Assembly (NCBI GenBank): GCA_041650055.1
Contig: JBAZLV010000061.1
Coordinates: forward strand, 1-8,973
Direction of reading: 5' to 3'
DNA from: JBAZLV01 sp041650055
GTDB lineage: Bacteria; Nitrospirota; UBA9217
Length of the DNA: 8,973 nucleotides
Made by a program: the position numbers and the translations under genes
The notes under the pieces: model-generated
What the model was told of the DNA's origin: nothing
Databases searched by the model: none
Seen by the model: the letters and a program-made list of their open reading frames with translations, nothing else
Shown: positions 6,221 to 8,973 of the stretch, one piece after another
Layout: every line of letters begins with the position of its first letter
How positions within the stretch are numbered: position 1 is the stretch's first letter

Positions 6221-6274
6221 TTAGAAATTCGGCATCTGACTTTTTGCATCTGAAGAAGAGGCTCTGGATTTTTT

Positions 6275-6928
6275 ATGGATATTCTCAAAGCACGTAAAAA
6301 AGCTGCTGAACGCAAGCGAGCTCAGAAAAAAAAGCAGCCGGAACCACTCGCGGAAGCGCAGCCAAAGGATCAAAAGGACAGGCCACACGAACAGGCTGAC
6401 CAGCACCTGTCCGGTATTACCAAGGAAGAAACCGATCCGATAAACGATGCGCCCCTACCAGAAGAACCATCAATCAAGGCATCAAAAACGGATGTTCCCG
6501 CAGAAGCCGCGCTTCCGATGGCCGAATTTTTGACATTTCGCCTGAGCGGAGAGGAATATGCATTGCCTGTTGAAATAGTCCGGGAAGTCTTGAAAATCAG
6601 ATCGTGCACGCCCGTTCCGAATGCGGCCGCTCATGTCCTCGGGATCACCTCGCTGCGGGGAGCGGTTCTTCCTGTCGTGGATCTCTGCGGACGGCTTGGT
6701 CTTGCGCCCGGCAGCCGGGATGTGAAATCACGCATTCTGGTTCTGAATACCGATGAGGAAGACATTGGCCTTGTTGTTGACCGGGTGACCGGGGTATTAA
6801 AAGTGCCGCACGATGCTATCCAGCCGGTTCCCGAACATATTGAACATGGCGCTGAATTACTTGACGGCATTGTGCGAAAAAACGAAAAACTCTATATTCT
6901 GCTCTCGCTTGAGCGGGCAGTACCATGA
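6275..6928 (+). CDS. cheW: CheW-type chemosensory adaptor with long N-terminal tail
   Basis: The CheW domain covers about residues 83-217. It begins EFLTFRLSGEEYALPVEIV and contains the conserved ITSLRGAVLPVVDL, in which Arg128 corresponds to the receptor-binding arginine of E. coli CheW. It ends with ILLSLERAV. CheW bridges receptors and CheA P5 in the array. Residues 1-82 are an added tail: very basic at first (KARKKAAERKRAQKKK), then rich in Pro, Glu and Asp and likely disordered. Ordinary CheW is about 150-170 residues. The ribosome binding site is weak: AAGAGG (6256-6261) is 13 bases from ATG 6275, and CTGGA (6264-6268) is closer but poor. A shorter start at ATG 6518 (residue 82) would give a standard-size CheW but has no visible site. 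The receptor gene follows 43 bases later. Confidence 0.92.
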   Translation: MDILKARKKAAERKRAQKKKQPEPLAEAQPKDQKDRPHEQADQHLSGITKEETDPINDAPLPEEPSIKASKTDVPAEAALPMAEFLTFRLSGEEYALPVEIVREVLKIRSCTPVPNAAAHVLGITSLRGAVLPVVDLCGRLGLAPGSRDVKSRILVLNTDEEDIGLVVDRVTGVLKVPHDAIQPVPEHIEHGAELLDGIVRKNEKLYILLSLERAVP

Positions 6929-6971
6929 CGGATGGGATAAGGAAAAGAAACCACACATAAAGGGTGATCCT

Positions 6972-8973
6972 ATGAACATGCTGACGTCCATGAATTTGAA
7001 AACGCGAGCCGTGCTGATGACGATTGGCATCCTGTTGCTCGTTCTTGCCTTCAATACGCTGGTGAATATTACTGCGGCCACACAGCGATATCGGGAAGCG
7101 CTCATGGCGCGTACAACAACGATTGCCGAGGATATCAGGAAAGAGGTAAGCAAGGCAATTGTGTCGGGCCGGTTTTTGCATGCCATTCCGGGAATGGGAG
7201 AACGGCTGCACAGCCTGATGGAAGAGGATGCGGATATCCAGGGAATCATGATCATGAACCTCGACGGCAGAGTGTTGTATGCCGGTGACCGGTCGCTTGA
7301 GAACAAAATTCTTGCTACGGCGACAACCAGAAAAGCACTTGCGGGAACCAAGCCGATTATCCAGCAGGACGGCGGTCACTACGAAAAAGTTATTCCCCTG
7401 TTTGATCCTGCAGGAAAAAAGACGGGAGTTTTGAGGATTGCACTCAAGGAAGAGGTCGTGAACCGGCAGATCGGAAGCCTCCTCCAATGGTCGCTCATGG
7501 TAAGTTTCATCAGTTTTCTGATTGCTGCAATCCTGGTCTATTATCTGATCGACCGGGTGATTACCCGGCCGATTATGGAAATGGGCGAGACTGCCGGCAG
7601 AATGGCTGCTGGAGATCTGTCCGGAGGAATTACGGTCAAGGGAAAAACCGAGATAGCAAACCTCGCGGGAGCCATCAACACGATGTCCGCCAATCTTAAA
7701 GAGATGCTGCGCAAAATCAAGGGAACAGGAACCGGATTAACCGATGCATCGAAACTGGTTGTGGGCGCGGTACACCGAATGAGCGAGGGCGCTCGCATCC
7801 AGCAGGAATCGACCGATCAGACAGCGACGATTGTGAATGAAATGGCCGCGTCGATTAAAAGCGTGGCTGAAAATACACGAGAAATGTCACAGGCTGCCGC
7901 GAGTGCTTCTTCGTCCGCCTCAGTGATGGCTTCCTCTCTTGCAGACGTCGCTTGCAATACCGGTGAGCTGGCTGGCTCGGTTGAAGATACCTCGTCATCC
8001 ATCGGGCAGATGATTGTTTCCATCAAGCAGGTTTCGGATAACACGAACACCGTTGCCTCGGCTGCAGAACAGACCTCGCTTTCCATCATCGGGATGAGCG
8101 AATCGATTCGCGAAGTGGAGCAGCGGGCAGTGGAATCGGCCCGGCTTGCGGAGAAGGTTTCCCGCGATGCTTCTCAACGGGGAATGGTTGCTGCTGCAGA
8201 GGCGATGAAAGGAATGCAGAACATCCGCGAAGCGGTTGAAGCGACCGCGGCAGTGATCAATCGTCTCGGAAAACGCTCTCAGGAAATCGGCCAGATTCTC
8301 AAAGTGGTGGATGAAGTGACAGACCAGACAGGCTTGCTTGCCCTGAATGCCGCGATTCTTGCGGCGCAGGCAGGAGAGCGGGGCAAGGGCTTTGCGGTTG
8401 TTGCCGAAGAAATCAAGGATCTGGCAGAACGCACCGCAGCATCAACGCAGGAAATTGCCACCCTTGTTCTGGCGGTGCAGGAAGAAACAGCAGAAAGCGT
8501 TCACGCGATGGGTAAAGGACTGAGGGCGGTCGAAACAGGATCATCCCTCGTCACGGTGACGAATGAAGTCCTTGAACAGGTTGCCGAAAGCTCCCGCCGG
8601 TCTTCGGACATGGCGCGAGCCATAGAAAAAACAACGGGCGAACAAGCCAAAGGGGCCGCCCGAATCATGGAAACGTCGGCCGGAATTGCGTCCCAGATCG
8701 AACAGATTGCTGCTGCGTTACAGGAACAGCGCAAGGGAAGCGAACGGATTGCACAAGCAGCCGAACGGATGCGGGAGATCACGCAACAGGTGCAAGCAGC
8801 TACCCAGGAACAGACGATTGGAAGCAGAAAGATCGCGGATGCTGTTGAGTCGGTCACGGTCCAGGCAGCCCAGGTTGCGCGGTCCACATCCGAGCAAAGC
8901 AACGGGGCGCATCAGATCAGCGAGGCAATCAGTAATATACAACGCATCACCCAGGATACGGTGGACGTATCAA
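6972..8973 (+). CDS. Methyl-accepting chemotaxis protein, incomplete at the window edge
   Basis: The frame is open from ATG 6972 to the last base, giving 667 residues without a stop. Order: TM1 (about 14-34); a periplasmic sensor of about 135 residues (37-171) with a Cache/PAS-like core (IMIMNLDGRVLYAG and KTGVLRIALKEEV); TM2 (about 173-193); HAMP (about 194-246); then a long coiled-coil hairpin. The signalling tip is DQTGLLALNAAILAAQAGE, followed by GKGFAVVAEEIKDLAERT (about 452-490), and is unmistakable. Two tip positions differ from E. coli receptors: Leu463 replaces the usual Glu, and Gln466 the usual Arg. Each arm is over 200 residues, so this is a long-hairpin receptor, and by symmetry little should be missing beyond the edge. 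AAGGGTGAT (6959-6967) is the ribosome binding site. It follows cheW by 43 bases without a terminator, so the two are probably co-transcribed. The ligand is unknown. Confidence 0.95.
   Translation, partial: MNMLTSMNLKTRAVLMTIGILLLVLAFNTLVNITAATQRYREALMARTTTIAEDIRKEVSKAIVSGRFLHAIPGMGERLHSLMEEDADIQGIMIMNLDGRVLYAGDRSLENKILATATTRKALAGTKPIIQQDGGHYEKVIPLFDPAGKKTGVLRIALKEEVVNRQIGSLLQWSLMVSFISFLIAAILVYYLIDRVITRPIMEMGETAGRMAAGDLSGGITVKGKTEIANLAGAINTMSANLKEMLRKIKGTGTGLTDASKLVVGAVHRMSEGARIQQESTDQTATIVNEMAASIKSVAENTREMSQAAASASSSASVMASSLADVACNTGELAGSVEDTSSSIGQMIVSIKQVSDNTNTVASAAEQTSLSIIGMSESIREVEQRAVESARLAEKVSRDASQRGMVAAAEAMKGMQNIREAVEATAAVINRLGKRSQEIGQILKVVDEVTDQTGLLALNAAILAAQAGERGKGFAVVAEEIKDLAERTAASTQEIATLVLAVQEETAESVHAMGKGLRAVETGSSLVTVTNEVLEQVAESSRRSSDMARAIEKTTGEQAKGAARIMETSAGIASQIEQIAAALQEQRKGSERIAQAAERMREITQQVQAATQEQTIGSRKIADAVESVTVQAAQVARSTSEQSNGAHQISEAISNIQRITQDTVDVS

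Noticed and set aside
6232..6253. GCATCTGA repeated twice (6232-6239 and 6246-6253) upstream of cheW
   Set aside because: An 8-bp direct repeat with a 14-bp period is too short to separate from chance, and no promoter elements are arranged around it.
6265..6274. T-run just before the cheW start, considered as a terminator
   Set aside because: The only self-complementary sequence before it (AGAG-G-CTCT) has a one-base loop and cannot form a stable hairpin.
6816..7487. 223-codon minus-strand open frame opposite the end of cheW and the receptor start
   Set aside because: It overlaps two well-supported genes and the gap holding the receptor ribosome binding site, and its composition is that of an antisense shadow.

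Overview
The window looks like part of the chromosome of a Gram-negative (diderm) bacterium. It encodes a LolA-type periplasmic lipoprotein carrier with a clear signal peptide, a YajQ-family protein, and a chemosensory gene set. The long CheA linker, the DUF4388 protein and the receptor tip sequence are of the kind I associate with Desulfobacterota, Myxococcota and Nitrospirota. I cannot name the organism from this sequence alone.

Layout. Positions 1-370 hold no convincing complete gene. They contain a pair of near-identical 22-bp direct repeats (45-66 and 90-111) and, on the minus strand, a ribosome binding site and start codon for a gene leaving the window to the left. This arrangement could be the end of an insertion sequence. 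A short palindrome lies at 221-235, and the lolA promoter at about 321-349. lolA (371-1006) and yajQ (1069-1566) follow on the plus strand, closed by a strong intrinsic terminator at 1588-1618.

A near-consensus sigma-70-type promoter (1673-1700) then starts a chemosensory operon: a DUF4388 plus GAF-like protein (1732-2886), a stand-alone CheY-like receiver that overlaps it by four bases (2883-3254), and a CheA histidine kinase (about 3301-5343). A second intrinsic terminator (5345-5378) follows cheA. Past it, still on the plus strand, come an ExeA/GspA-like AAA+ ATPase (5417-6220), a CheW adaptor with an unusual basic and acidic N-terminal tail (6275-6928), and a transmembrane methyl-accepting chemotaxis receptor (6972 to the window edge, incomplete).

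How they could work together. The receptor, CheW and CheA would form the sensory array, with the CheY-like receiver taking phosphate from CheA His50 on its Asp53. The DUF4388 protein is probably a partner or output of the receiver, given the translational coupling. The ExeA-like ATPase belongs to a family tied to type II secretion and type IV pilus assembly, so the pathway may control a surface machine rather than flagellar swimming. That is inference from gene order. No cheR, cheB, cheD or flagellar gene is visible here.

I see no tRNA, rRNA, CRISPR array or clear novel system. The most unusual points are the repeat structure at the left edge, the ATPase inside the chemosensory locus, the tailed CheW, and the altered receptor tip.
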